Origin: Numida meleagris
Lineage: Eukaryota; Chordata; Aves; Galliformes; Numididae
Reading direction: 5' to 3'
DNA length: 64,000 nucleotides
NCBI RefSeq assembly: GCF_002078875.1
Contig: NC_034438.1
Coordinates: 22,643,030 to 22,707,029, forward strand
The notes beneath the pieces are model-generated. The model was not told the origin of the DNA. It saw only the letters and a program-made list of their open reading frames with translations, and did not search any database. The position numbers and the translations under genes were made by a program. Below are positions 1 through 10,152 of this stretch, piece by piece. Each line of letters opens with the position of its first letter. Position 1 is the first letter of the stretch.

Positions 1-112
1 AGGGAAAAACTTTCTCTAGTGCCTTTAGTGATAAAACTATGTCTGTTGGCTAATCCTGTCTATAAAGCATTTCCTCACTGTTCTCCCCTACACTAGAAAA
101 TTATTAAAGGTA
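1..112. other. Left-edge flank, no feature seen
   Basis: Short AT-rich stretch before the first LTR. No coding, repeat or RNA signal is recognised. Confidence 0.5.
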
Positions 113-647
113 TGTCCTGGTTTGGGCTGGGATAGAGTTAATTTTCTTCATAGTAGCTGATGCTGTGTTTTGGATTTAGACTGAGAACAATGTTGATAAC
201 GCACCAATGTTTCAGTTATTGCAGAGCAGTGCTGCGCAGAGCCAAGGACATTACAGCTTCTGGTTCTGTCCTGCCAGTGAGGGGCTTTGGGGCACAAGGA
301 GCTGGGAGGGAACAGAACCAGGACAGCTGACCTAAACTAGCCAAAGGGATGTTCCTTACCATTTGGCGTCATGTGGAATAATAAAACCAGGGAGAATTGG
401 TCAGGAGGAGTGTTGCAGTGTTGGGACTGTCTAGGCATCCGTCATCTGGTGGTAAGCAATCACATAGCACGTTACTTGCTTTGTATTTTGATTTTGTTTT
501 CCTCTCTTTCTTTTTAAACTGTTCTTATTGCAACCTACAAATTCTTGTACTTTTACCTTCTTTGATTCTCTCCTTGATTCCACTGTGGAGGGGGGGAGTG
601 AACAGCTGTATGTTGCTCAGTTGCATGCCAGGTTAAACCACTAAACA
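113..647 (+). mobile_element. Solo LTR of an avian endogenous retrovirus (family A)
   Basis: The segment begins TGTCCTGGTTTGGGCTGGGA and ends with a purine-rich GTGAACAGC stretch and AAACCACTAAACA, so it has the TG...CA ends of an LTR. The U3-like part contains GGACAGCTGACC and AAAGGGATGTTCC, and an AATAAAA lies near 379. The same sequence occurs inverted at 4955-5523 and as a fragment near 54820-54995, which supports a repeat family. It is likely ERVL-like, but this was not tested. No internal retroviral gene follows, so it is a solo LTR. The five flanking bases on each side (AGGTA and CTACT) do not match, so no target duplication is visible. The small open frame inside it is not a gene. Confidence 0.8.
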
Positions 648-1627
648 CTACTGTTCTGGTTATTATAGGCCTCTGTACACAAAAGTTGTTGTGAAGTTTG
701 CCAAATTTTAAATACACTTGGCAGAATAAAGTACATTTTTATGTACTGTAAAAAACTTTGAAATAAAATGTTCTACTGTTGCAGATTTTTTACTCAAGAA
801 ATCTGAATATTCTTGTTGTTCAGTATCAGATGTATCATAAACTTTACAATATGTGTATATGCGCTTTTTTGGGGGCTTTCCTATGAAGCCTTAACATAGA
901 AGTAACTGAAAATGCGTCTTTTACTTAGCATTTGAGTAGAGCAGCCTCTAAAGAGTTGGACCTCTGTACTTTGACTCTGCGAACCCAAGCCTCTCTTTCA
1001 GATTACTAACATTTATATTACTAGTAAGCTATAGAAGTGTAAGTGGTGAAGAAATGGGCAGGTATCTGTGTGTATGGAATGCCCATGCACACACTTGCCA
1101 GAATCAGTTACGGAAGCCCAATCAAAAGTTAGCAGTTCAAAACTGGAGCAATTCTGTCTACTGCAACAGTACTCTGAAGTTTCTTTTTCTCAAAACCATC
1201 ATGGTATACGTTCTTTAATGAGCTATAAATCAAATAATCAAATGTTTCCCATTCTACATTTGCAGACATATTCCTTCCTGTCTTCAGTTTTAATCTGCAT
1301 TATTTGGGACAGATAGTTTTTCAGCCAGTGTTGAGGGAAACAAAGTGGGGCTCCAAAGAGAAGTGCTAGCACCTTATCTGCAGAGAGGCTGCCACATACT
1401 CATTACACCAGCTTGAAGCAAGTTCAGTCATTGTTGTGAGATATGCATTAGTATCATTTCTTCTGAATAATTTATAATGTTGCTGTGCAAACTGGGTTAG
1501 TATTAGGAGTCCTAGAAATGTCAGGTTTCAAAATAATGCTTCTATTGGTAAAAATATTCAGTGCAAAATACTGTATTAAAGCAACACTGAAGCTGAGCTT
1601 TTAAAATACAAAAGGCAGGAAGTACAG

Positions 1628-1655
1628 AGTTAAGGTTGCCATGGAAACCTTAACT
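1628..1655. repeat. Inverted repeat, 10-base arms
   Basis: AGTTAAGGTT and AACCTTAACT flank an 8-base loop, GCCATGGA, whose core is itself palindromic. It could form a hairpin. No role is evident. Confidence 0.6.
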
Positions 1656-1715
1656 GTACACCTTTAGGTAGGTAGCATACTATTGGTTTTAATAACTTTC
1701 TCTTTGTACAGCTCC

Positions 1716-1757
1716 ATTATATAGAGTTTATTATATAGAGTCTATTATATACTCTTT
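1716..1757. repeat. Tandem repeat, three 14-base units
   Basis: The units ATTATATAGAGTTT, ATTATATAGAGTCT and ATTATATACTCTTT follow one another without gaps. This is an AT-rich minisatellite seed. Confidence 0.75.
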
Positions 1758-3462
1758 TTTATTATATGAATTCTAATGATATTGAATGCTATTTATAATA
1801 CATATTAATTGCATTGGCTACTCAGCAGACATTAGAAATCAGGTGTGACCTGTGCTGACTGCATGGAAATAACTTGCATGCTGGTGTTAAGGTGACTGTA
1901 TGATGTGTATCCAGAAAATATTACTATGGCTATTTTACCAGCCAAGATATTGAGTGTTTTGTTTCTGAGAATAGTACAATATGGCTGTCACCTTATGGAG
2001 CATCATCAGAAGAGCAAAATCTTAGAAAACACGGGCAATTTACAGGAGGTAAAATGTTAAGTGGTACTTGGTGGAAGGTTTAACTATGACCATGGTATGC
2101 TTTTTCAGCAAAGCATAACAGTACAGCATTCATTCTTTACAAAAGTGCAATATTTCCTCCAGTACTCCATCTTGTAGTTAACAAGAACATAGCTCTTGCT
2201 CTTTCTACTCTGTTTTCTTTCCTGACAGATCAGTGAACTGTATGAAATCTCTACAAATTTTTTGTTAGGCTGTAAAACTGAGAATTCCCCTGCCCAATTC
2301 CAAATTCCAGTATCTCCCTGTCAAAGGGGCAATTTCTTATGAAGTTTTGTCTTCTTTTATTTAGCTATTGCCTCAGTTAATATGCAAGAAATGCACAGAT
2401 GTTGAACATTAGGAACCTCAAGTCAAGAGACCTGGCAGCAAGTTGTTATCTTGAGAAGTGTACATTAGTCAGATTACATCCTCTGTTCGTGATGTAAATA
2501 TATTTCCAGGATGTGTAAATACTGCAATAGGTGGCCATGATGTCCAGATAAAGTAAAATCTTTGCACCTACAGTTGCCATTGAGAACTACCCCCTAAAAA
2601 GTCATAAATCAGGCTTTATATATATTGATAAACTAATACAATTTTGGGAAGATAAATACTAGTTGTTATTTAACATTTAAAGAACAATTACAGCCCTTGC
2701 TAAAATTCATTATAGGAAAAAAAAGAATTCAAAATTAGATTCTTGTAAACAATACTTTGAAGGAGGAGGAGAACTTCAATTAAAAACTCTGAGGTCTTAA
2801 AACTCATACACATTAATCCTAGTACAGAGCTCCATTAAATACCACTGCTCAATGTCAATACAAACTTGCTGCAAAATCATAGCCTACAAGTAATCACTAA
2901 TGTGTTATTGATTGATTTTATGAAAGATTAGAATGTCACTACTGGAAATTAAAAGGAAAATTAAAAATATTTTATTTGTTTCAGCTTCTCTATCCTACAG
3001 GAAGATTTGATATTCCCTTAACAAAAATATTGCAGATACGAAGGAATTGCACTGTGAAAGGACCACTGTAAGTTGTCAGGCTTCCTTTGTAGCTTCTCCT
3101 TTTGCCATTTTGGAGACTGAATTAGGGGTAGATAGACTGCTAATTGATCTAGAGTAGTATCTTTTCTTCTATAAATTTGAACTAGCTAGTGGCTCTTTCA
3201 ACAAAGATGAATTGCACCAGGTCTTCTGCTGCTACAATCTGATTATTTCATTCATTTCAATTTTATCGATTTAATTTCTGTTTCAGTCATTTGTGCCCTT
3301 GCAAGCTTGATTTTGTGTCTACAGCCTAGATAAGCTGGGTGGTCCACACGGATACAGCTGCAAGGACATCCTCTGGGGTGCCCATCCCTCCTCTCTCCCA
3401 CTGCTTTACGGTCTTTCCTTTGCTTTTCTCTTCTCAATGCAAGAAAAGTCACTTAGAACATC

Positions 3463-3476
3463 TCTCTTGGCAGGGC
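3463..3476 (+). promoter_or_regulatory. Splice-acceptor-like tract just before the RING ORF
   Basis: A pyrimidine-rich TCTCTCTTGG followed by CAG and GGC lies directly upstream of the ATG at 3477. It could be a 3' splice site joining an upstream noncoding exon to the one-exon coding region. This is inference only. Confidence 0.3.
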
Positions 3477-4082
3477 ATGGCATCAAGCGCCCAGGAGGAT
3501 CTGAAGCAGAGTGGCTCTGTGGCAGTGGGCAATGCAAGGCAGCTACAGCAGGCAAGGCCACGTCAAGCAGCAGATAACCAGTGTCCCATCTGCTTGGACA
3601 TCGTCTGCCATGCTGCCCACGTGCCCACCTGCTTTCACTGCTTTTGCTTTAGCTGTATCTGGCAGTGGGCTGCCATGAATGCTGTGTGCCCAATCTGCAG
3701 GCAGCCTTTTGACCGCATCTTGTGTGCAATGCAAGCAGCTGGTGACTATGAGCAGTACATGCTCAGCCCATTCACCCAGCGCCAGAGGCATGCAGCCAGA
3801 GAGAGGGTGTGGAACAGATCCCCACAGCGGCACTACAACCTGCGCCTGCGCCACAGCAGCAATCGGCCCATGGTAAGGAGAAGGGAGCGTACAGCGGGCC
3901 AGCAAGTGCTACAGGTCAACACAGCTGCAGCGCCCTCCAGCACCTCTGTGCCTGGCACCTTTAGAGAGCCAACCCTGCCGAATGCTGTGCAGCGCCCAGC
4001 GAGCCCTGTGGATGGGCATCCCAGAAACTTCAGCATGATGCTGCTGCGTGCTCGGCTGCTGCATTTCCTTGACTTACAATAA
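3477..4082 (+). CDS. TOPORS-like RING-finger protein, intact intronless ORF
   Basis: A 201-residue RING protein, probably an E3 ubiquitin ligase. The C3HC4 zinc ligands are C36, C39, C52, H54, C57, C60, C71 and C74, with spacing C-x2-C-x12-C-x-H-x2-C-x2-C-x10-C-x2-C. The motif CPICLD, the CFxC stretch and the following QPFD, with an acidic helix ending in YMLSP, resemble TOPORS (topoisomerase I-binding RING protein). The part after the RING is Arg-rich (about residues 100-140) and ends at a hydrophobic tail. Full TOPORS is around 1000 residues, so only a RING-centred piece remains. The frame is open back to 3339, but ATG 3477 is preferred because it sits just after a splice-acceptor-like TCTCTCTTGGCAG and has G at +4. 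AATAAA at 4078-4083 overlaps the TAA stop. The lack of introns and the setting among transposons suggest a retrocopy or a lineage-expanded gene. From memory, galliform genomes carry several such genes. Expression is unproven. Confidence 0.8.
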   Translation: MASSAQEDLKQSGSVAVGNARQLQQARPRQAADNQCPICLDIVCHAAHVPTCFHCFCFSCIWQWAAMNAVCPICRQPFDRILCAMQAAGDYEQYMLSPFTQRQRHAARERVWNRSPQRHYNLRLRHSSNRPMVRRRERTAGQQVLQVNTAAAPSSTSVPGTFREPTLPNAVQRPASPVDGHPRNFSMMLLRARLLHFLDLQ

Positions 4083-4083
4083 A
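4078..4083 (+). terminator. Poly(A) signal overlapping the RING gene stop
   Basis: AATAAA contains the TAA stop (4080-4082) of the TOPORS-like ORF. If used, the 3'UTR would be very short, with cleavage expected about 10-30 bases downstream. Confidence 0.55.
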
Positions 4084-4398
4084 CAGCCATAAGCACTTCA
4101 AAGAACAACTGTCTGCAGGAAATGTTTTCTAGCTCTATCTCAGCAATGTACTTCTTGGAGTGTGTTGTGATTTTGTTTCCCAGAATTGCTGCAGCAGAGC
4201 TTGTTTTGCTCTTCTGCTCCCAGCCTCCCTTTTCTAAGCACTGGGAGAATCACTGAGGCTTCTGATCATCAGCCAGGACACGTGTCCTGAAGACCTGCTA
4301 ATGCAGATGTTGTAAAGAATAGCCATGCTAGCAGCCCTGTCCCTGGATCCCTGGAGCTTTCCAGGAGCAGGCAGGAGGAAGCCCCAGGCCTCCTAGCA

Positions 4399-4954
4399 TA
4401 CAGCTAGACAAACACATAATGCAGTGGATGAACAATTGGCCGATGGATCAAGCTCAAAGGATGTTACATCAGGCTGGCAGTCAGTCACTAGAGGGGTTCC
4501 CCAGTGCTCCATTTTATGGGCAGTTCTGTTTGATGTTTCCATAAATGTCCTGGATGCAAGAATTGAAGATATACTGGGTAAGTTTGCAGATGGCACTGAA
4601 TTGGGAGGAACTGTTGACTCTTGAGGGTAGAGGAGTCCTGCAGAGTTCTTGATAGATTGGAGGGCTAGGAAATCACCAGCCTCATGAAGTTTAACTAGAG
4701 CAAGTGCTGGATTCTGCAGCTGGATTGGGGCAGCCCTGGCTGTACGTACTGACTGGGAAACAAGAGACTGCAGAGCAGTCCTGCAGAGAGCAGTCTGGGG
4801 GTTCTGGCTGTCTGCAAGTTGATCATGAGCCAGCAGTGTGCCTAGGCAGCCAAAAGGGTCAGCCATACCCTGGAGTTCATGAGAGGGAAGGGATTGTCCT
4901 GCTCTGTTCTGTGCTGTGTGACCTCACCTCAAGAACTGTGCAGTTTTGGGTGCA
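4399..4954 (+). mobile_element. Old CR1 LINE, left part (ORF2 fragment)
   Basis: Degenerate reverse-transcriptase coding sequence. In one frame GVPQCSILWAVLF is followed by KFADGTELGG, a decayed form of the CR1 [11 protein letters not shown] and FADDTKL motifs. The catalytic FADD is changed to FADG and stop codons follow. The sequence then runs through the CR1 region reading CTCACCTCAAGAACTGTGCA and GTTTTGGGTGC, where an LTR interrupts it. The same CR1 resumes at 5524 with ACAATATAAGAAGG. This is an inactive, old insertion. Confidence 0.8.
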
Positions 4955-5523
4955 TGTTGTGATTTAACACTGGCAGGCAGATGCTGATCACTCACTCTAC
5001 CCAGTTAGGATGGGGGACAGAAGAGAAAAAGTGCAAGAAATCATGGGTTGAGATAAAAGCAGATTATTACATAAAGCAAAAGCAACACGTGAAAGCAAAA
5101 CAAAACAAGGAATAAATTTGCTACTTCCTATCAGCAGCAAGATGTTCAGGCACTTCAAGGAAAGCAGGGCTCATTATGTGTAGCAATTTCTTGGGAAGAA
5201 AAATGCCATCACTCCAAATGTCTCCCTTTCTCTTTTTCTCCAGCTCTTACTGCTGAGCAGGATGCTATGTGGCATAGAATATCCCTTTGGCCAGTTTAGG
5301 TCAGCTGTCCTGGCTGTGTCCCCTCTCAGCTCTTTGTGTACACCCAGCTTCTCACTGATAGGGTGGCACAAGAAACTGAATAGTCCTTGATTCAGTGTAA
5401 GCACTGTTCTGCCACAACTGAAAACATTGGTGTGTTATCAGCACTATTTTCATCAAAAATGATCACAGCAATGTATCAGCTACTATGAAGAAAATTAACT
5501 CTATCCCAGCCAAAACCATGGCA
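4955..5523 (-). mobile_element. Solo LTR (family A) inserted into the CR1, reverse orientation
   Basis: Read on the plus strand it starts TGTTGTGATTTAAC and ends ATCCCAGCCAAAACC then ATGGCA, the reverse complement of the LTR at 113-647. The five bases on the left, GTGCA (4950-4954), match the five on the right, GTGCT (5524-5528), at four positions. This fits a 5-base target-site duplication. CR1 sequence continues directly on both sides, so the borders are unusually well fixed. No internal retroviral sequence remains. Confidence 0.85.
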
Positions 5524-5985
5524 GTGCTACAATATAAGAAGGAAATAAAATACTAGAGAGCCTCCAAAAGAGGGCTATGAAGATAGTGAAAGGTCTGGAG
5601 AGCAAGATGTATGAGGAGTGGCTGAGGCCCCTGGGTATGTGCAGCCCAGAGCAGAGCAGCTGAGGGGAGGCCTCATGGCGGCTGCAGCTCCTCACAGGGA
5701 GCAGGGGGGCAGCGCTGAGCTCTGCTCTCTGTGACAGCGACAGGGCCCGAGGGAACGGCATGGAGCTGTGTCAGGGGAGGGGCAGATGAGGATTAGGGAA
5801 AGGGTCTGCACCAGAGAGAGAGAGTAGTCAGGCACTGGAACAGGCTGCCCAGAGCCTGCCATGACCTCAGACTGCTGGAGTTCAAGAAACATTTGGACAA
5901 TGATCTCAGACTGGGACTTGAATTTTGGATGTTCCTGTGTGGAGTCAGAAGTTGAACTCAGTGATGCTTGTGAGTCCTTGGTCTG
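5524..5985 (+). mobile_element. Old CR1 LINE, right part (3' end)
   Basis: This continues the element interrupted by the LTR: ACAATATAAGAAGG, GAGAGCCTCCAAAAGAGGG, then the CR1 3' region with GGGCCCGAGGGAACGGCATG, GGAACAGGCTGCCCAGAG and TGTGTGGAGTCAGAAGTTG. It fades at about GATGCTTGTGAGTCCTTGG, just short of the usual terminal repeats. A copy of the same 3' type is at 56808-57066. Confidence 0.8.
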
Positions 5986-6228
5986 TGATCCCTGGTCTGA
6001 CCTGCTTGTTGGTGCTCCTTGGAACAGGAGGCTGCCCTGGACATCTCTCAGTGCCCTTTCCACCCCAGAGTTTCCTTGGATTATCAGTCTTCTTGCCCAC
6101 GCTGCTTCTTCCTTCATGTAGCTGGACTCATCCCATTCTCTCACCTTTGGATCTTCACAGACATCCCGTCGTGAGTATCTGAACAACATCTCCTCATAAT
6201 ATTTGTAGACCCCCAAATTCTTTCGCCC
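5985..6228 (-). other. Unrecognised minus-strand segment with coding-like composition
   Basis: Between two plus-strand CR1 pieces lies about 240 bases that are not CR1. On the minus strand they read as an open stretch of about 80 residues rich in charged and aromatic amino acids, including KYYEEMLFRYSRRDVCED and WDESSYMKEEAAWARRL. The frame is closed by a stop just upstream and runs into antisense CR1 downstream. The composition looks like a real protein fragment (possibly a retroelement gag-type or host exon remnant), but the family is not recognised. No splice sites were established. Confidence 0.35.
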
Positions 6229-6285
6229 TGCATCTCACAAGGACTACTGCAGCCCTTCTGGGTGCTCCCTCTGACTGAGCACTGA

Positions 6286-6440
6286 CAGAGGTTGCTCTGA
6301 GGTGTTGGAGTCTCTAACATAATCTCCAGCTGTCTGGATACGGACCTGGACAACCTGCTGTAGGTGGTCCTGCTTGAGCAGCAGGATAGGACTGGATTAC
6401 TTCCAGAGATCTGTACCAACCTCAACCATTGATGAGATTC
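6286..6440 (+). mobile_element. CR1 3'-end fragment
   Basis: Matches the CR1 3' region by GAGGTGTTGGAGTCTC, CTGGACAACCTGCTGTAGG, TGCTTGAGCAG, GGACTGGATTACTTCCAGAG and CCAACCTCAACCATT. It lacks the terminal tail repeats. It lies upstream of a piece from an earlier part of the same kind of element (6508-6662), so the order is shuffled. Confidence 0.65.
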
Positions 6441-6507
6441 AAGAGTAAACTGCACCCGCTTCTCTAAAACAACAAAGTCCTCCATTCTAAAACCGTTTAT
6501 TTATACC

Positions 6508-6662
6508 AGAGAAGAGAAGGCTCAGGGGTGAATCTTATTATTGTATATAAATAGCTTATGGGAAGGAGTAAAGAAGACAGAGACAGATTCTTCTCAGTGG
6601 TGATCAGTGGACAGAGAAGAGGCAATGAACAGACACCGAAATACCAGAAATTAGATAAACCA
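6508..6662 (+). mobile_element. CR1 fragment, upstream part, out of order
   Basis: Contains GAGAAGGCTCAGGGGTGAAT, TGTATATAAATAGCTTATGG and TTCTCAGTGGTGATCAGTGG, matching the CR1 stretch that normally lies just 5' of the sequence seen at 6286-6440. Truncated at both ends. Confidence 0.6.
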
Positions 6663-7167
6663 TTACTTCCTGTGGCATAAGCTCCTGTCTTTTACTGATA
6701 GGGAAAACCTATCAATTCTCTGTATTTGTACTAACAACAGAGGTAATAAAATACTGATTGCTCACTATCAAAAATAACACAAAGCGCAATACAATACACA
6801 GGTAAACACATAGTTTTTTGTCATATATACTGGAACGTCCATGCATCTAACTATTTGCGGTCTGAGGGCATTAAATGTCCAAGAGCTTAAGTAAATGTGT
6901 TGAATTCTGTAATTTTCATCACTTGATTTTTTTTAAGATCCACAGTACTAAAAAAAGTATTACACTAATTCCTCTTCAAAGGACATGAAAATTTTATACT
7001 GATAACTAATTTCCTAAAAATCTGGCTTGAATATAACTACTGAAACTGGTTGAAGACAACCTTCAGAATATGCTTTATTTTCCCTATTATTAAGGTGTAA
7101 ATACTTCAAGATTTTGACTGCTGCCAAGACACCATTGTTGTACAGAGAACAAGCAAATAAATAAAAG
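6663..7167. other. No feature recognised
   Basis: AT-rich DNA between the CR1 fragments and the next LTR. No ORF, RNA or repeat is recognised. Confidence 0.5.
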
Positions 7168-7725
7168 TGTCATGGTGTTATGATTTTTGTTATTGGTATT
7201 CCACATCATAACATCATGTAGTGCACTGGGAGTCAAAGAGTTAATGCTTTAGTTCCATGGATTGTGGATAGTTCCAGGTATACCTGTCTCAGAAGAGAAG
7301 GAGAACTACATGCTCCAGAGGACTTTGCGTTTCCATTTTCCATTCAGAGGGAAAGATAAAATTGTTAGCATGTCATGAGACACCCCTTTTTCCCTTTCTT
7401 CTCATCTCTGCAGTGTGTGTGCTCCCTAGCCATCTCACCTTCAGCATTAGAGTAAGGCCTTCAGTTTTCAGACACTCTCTCATTTTATTTGATTTGTTAG
7501 CTTCAATTCCAATTATACTGTATTATATTGTGTTATCTTGCATTCTGATATCTAATTTAGTAAATTAACTTTCCTGCTCAGATCGTTGCCGCTGTTTTGT
7601 TTTTAGGCCCATCTCCCTACCCTTTCCCCTTTTCCCCATTCCCTCTTTCCCAGGCCATGGGTCTGTGCGTCTCCCTGTCCCATTAGTCATAGAACAGGGC
7701 AGATCCAGCCCAAAAACCCTTGACA
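7168..7725 (+). mobile_element. Solo LTR of a second avian ERV family (family B)
   Basis: Starts TGTCATGGTGTTATGATTTT and ends CCCAAAAACCCTTGACA, giving TG...CA ends and a length of 558 bases. Internal landmarks are CACATCATAACATCATGTAG, TAATGCTTTAGTTCCATGG and a pyrimidine-rich 3' part (CCCTTTCCCCTTTTCCCCAT). Five bases before it (AAAAG) and after it (AAATG) match at four positions, fitting a 5-base target duplication. No internal viral genes follow. It differs from family A except in general layout. Confidence 0.75.
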
Positions 7726-8121
7726 AAATGATAAACTAAAAAATTAGGATTAGCCTACAAGGCATTGAGGTGCAAGCAAGTTATGAGGACACATCTAAGA
7801 AACATCTTGAATGCCAAAACTGATAACAGAATATGATTAACTTTCTTTTTAAACAATTAGGGAGACATGCATCAAGACTCTGAGCTTTATTGCTTGTGGA
7901 TGATTCACTTACTTTGAATTTAGTAAAAAAATGAAACATATTTCCTCCTCATACCACAGAGTTTTCTGATTATGGAAGAAAACTTCTGAATGTGTCCAGA
8001 TAAAACCATTAAAATGTAAGAGAGAAAAAGAGTGTTTAAGGTGGTCCTTTAGAAAATGCATGGTTCATTAAAAAAAGTAAAATAGAATGCACACATCCTT
8101 GACACCAAGTTCATCAACATG
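7726..8121. other. No feature recognised
   Basis: AT-rich spacer between LTR and CR1 with no recognisable gene or repeat. Confidence 0.5.
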
Positions 8122-8452
8122 ATCATAGAATCATAGAATAACCAAGGCTGGAAAAGACCTACAAGATCATCCAGTCCAACCGTCCACCTGTCACCAGCAG
8201 TTCTCACTAAATCATGTCCCTCAACACGACGTCTAAACATTCCTTGAACACCGTCAAGGTCAGTGACTCCACCACCACTCAGCCCATTCCAGTACTTGAC
8301 TACTCTTGGAGAATAATATTTCCTAACACCCAACCTGATCTCCCCTGGTGCAACTTGAGGCCATTCCCTCTAGTCCTATCACTAGTTACATGGGAGACGA
8401 GGCCAACCCCCACCTCACCACAAGGTCCCTTCAGGCAATTGTAGAGAGCAAA
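8122..8452 (-). mobile_element. CR1 3' end, 5'-truncated
   Basis: On the plus strand it begins with the tail repeats ATCATAGAATCATAGAATAA, then GGAAAAGACCTACAAGATCA and TCCAGTCCAACC. These are the reverse complement of a CR1 3' end. It continues through the end of ORF2 (CCCCTGGTGCAACTTGAGGC) and stops near 8452. Related copies are at 11259 and 25734. Confidence 0.85.
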
Positions 8453-8599
8453 CAAATGAGATGCAACGTCATGCTGGAGGAGGCCTTGAGTTTGTCTGTG
8501 GTGTTCTCACACTGATCACCTGCTGACTGCAGCAGCTGAGTGCTTAGTCTTCCTCCCACTCATCTTCCAAAACACTAAATTTTCTAGCCATCATGATCA

Positions 8600-10152
8600 T
8601 TTTTTAATGTAGATAGTGAGAGGGCTGCTGGGGCAGCCTCTGTGAGGAGAGGCTGTAGCTGCCCTAGGCTGGGACCAGATGGCTCCAGCTGGCTCCAGTG
8701 GCTCCACTGCAGGGCACAGCACAGCTGAGCCAGTCAGGGCAGCCAGCAGTGCTGCTGTCAAAGCAAGCTGCAGAATGAGTGAAGAACTGCAGCGTGAGGA
8801 AAACATGACAGAAGCAGTCCTGCAGACCTCACTGTCAGTGCAGGAGGGCAAGAGGTGCTCCCAGGTGCAGAGCAGAAGTTCCATTCAGCCCAGGACAGTC
8901 CCATGGAGAAGGAGGCTGTCCCCCTGCATGCCATGGGTACTATGCAGAGTAGATCTCCATGTGCAGCCATGGAGAATCTCATGATACAGCAGTGGATGAG
9001 GCCTGAAGGAGGCTGCAGCCCATGGAGAGCCCCCTCAGGAGCAGCCCCAGGCCAGAGCTGCAGCCTGTGGGTAGCAACCCACATGAGGGCAACATCACAG
9101 TCAAAAGATTTACCCAGCCTGCAAGTATATGCACAAAGCCATTCAAAGAGTGGACCAATTGATGGTGAACAGAGTCAAAAATGATCCACCTTGCAGAGTT
9201 TGAAGTTAGACAGCATCTGTAGTGAAGGTTCAGTCTGTAAAGACTGATAGAAAATGTTCATGTGATGAGAGGTCTCTGAGTGAGGCTCAATTTTGGGTAG
9301 AAAGCAAGTAATTTTTGTATCACAGAGGCATTAGAGGTCACTTGACACCACCACCTAGAACAGCCAGTAGCTGTTGCTAACTTCTGTTTTTCACCTAGGA
9401 CAGCCAACAGATGATGTTTTCTATTCTCTCAGACCAATTTTTACTCTCCCCGGACAGTTTTTCTGTTCTTCTAGCTGAAAGAGTCAATAGCTCTTGCTAT
9501 TTCCTCCTTTCCCAGACTGCTCCAACCTTTGACTTGTTTTCACTTCTCTAGACAATAAGTAGCTTCTTGGTTTAGTGCTTACAGAGGGCATCTCCGGATG
9601 TCTCAGGTTCCCAGGTACCCAGCTGCACTTCAGAGATGCCAGCTGTGCCTTCCAAGGATACTTCAGGTTCACAAGGCTGGTTCTCGGAGCAGGTTCCCAG
9701 GCTAGCAGTTCCTAGGCTGGCAGATGTCTTCTGTCAGTGTCTCAGCAGACGTTTTCTGTCAGTATTTTTCCTGTTACAACTAGATCATTCCCTATAGCTG
9801 CTCCCATCAGACAGGGGAGAAGTCTGAGGAAGAACAAGCAGCAGGGGCGGACTGTTAGGAACTGGCCACAGCCTCTCATTTCCCATCTGCTTGTGCTCCT
9901 CTGGGTAAGAGCTGGGAGTGAAGCTGATCCTGAGAAAAAGGAGGGGAGGGATGTGTTTTAGTTTTTGTCTTTGTTTCTCACCACTCTAGTCTATTTTTAA
10001 CTGGCAGTAAACTAAATTAATTTACCCCAAGACAAGTCTCTTTTGGCCATGGTGGTAAATGATCCCTCTGTCTATACTGATGCACTAGCTTTTTAATCTT
10101 ATTTTCTCCACTGGTTGAGAGTGGATCTGCCAGCCAAGGTCATCCCACAGCA
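8600..10152 (+). mobile_element. Probable LTR-derived region of a third ERV type
   Basis: The right part (9950-10152) looks like the end of an avian ERV LTR: CAGTAAACTAAATTAATTTA, CCCCAAGACAAGTCTC, GGTGGTAAATGATCCCTCTG and a final GGTCATCCCACAGCA. The left part (8615-9080) has GAGAGGGCTGCTGGGGCAGC and a run of degenerate CCATGGAGA / GCAG units, which I associate with the same class of LTR. The middle is not recognised. The 5' border is uncertain (TGTGGTG at 8497 is a candidate) and no target duplication was found. The GC-rich small ORFs inside are not believed to be genes. Confidence 0.5.

Larger units (their letters stand above)
648..3270. other. Intergenic, no gene recognised
   Basis: AT-rich DNA without convincing open frames. 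The two small structures seen are listed separately: a near-perfect hairpin at 1628-1655 and a three-unit 14-base tandem repeat at 1716-1757. Confidence 0.55.

Noticed and set aside
397..636. 79-residue plus-strand ORF
   Set aside because: Lies wholly within the LTR at 113-647 and has no retroviral or other domain.
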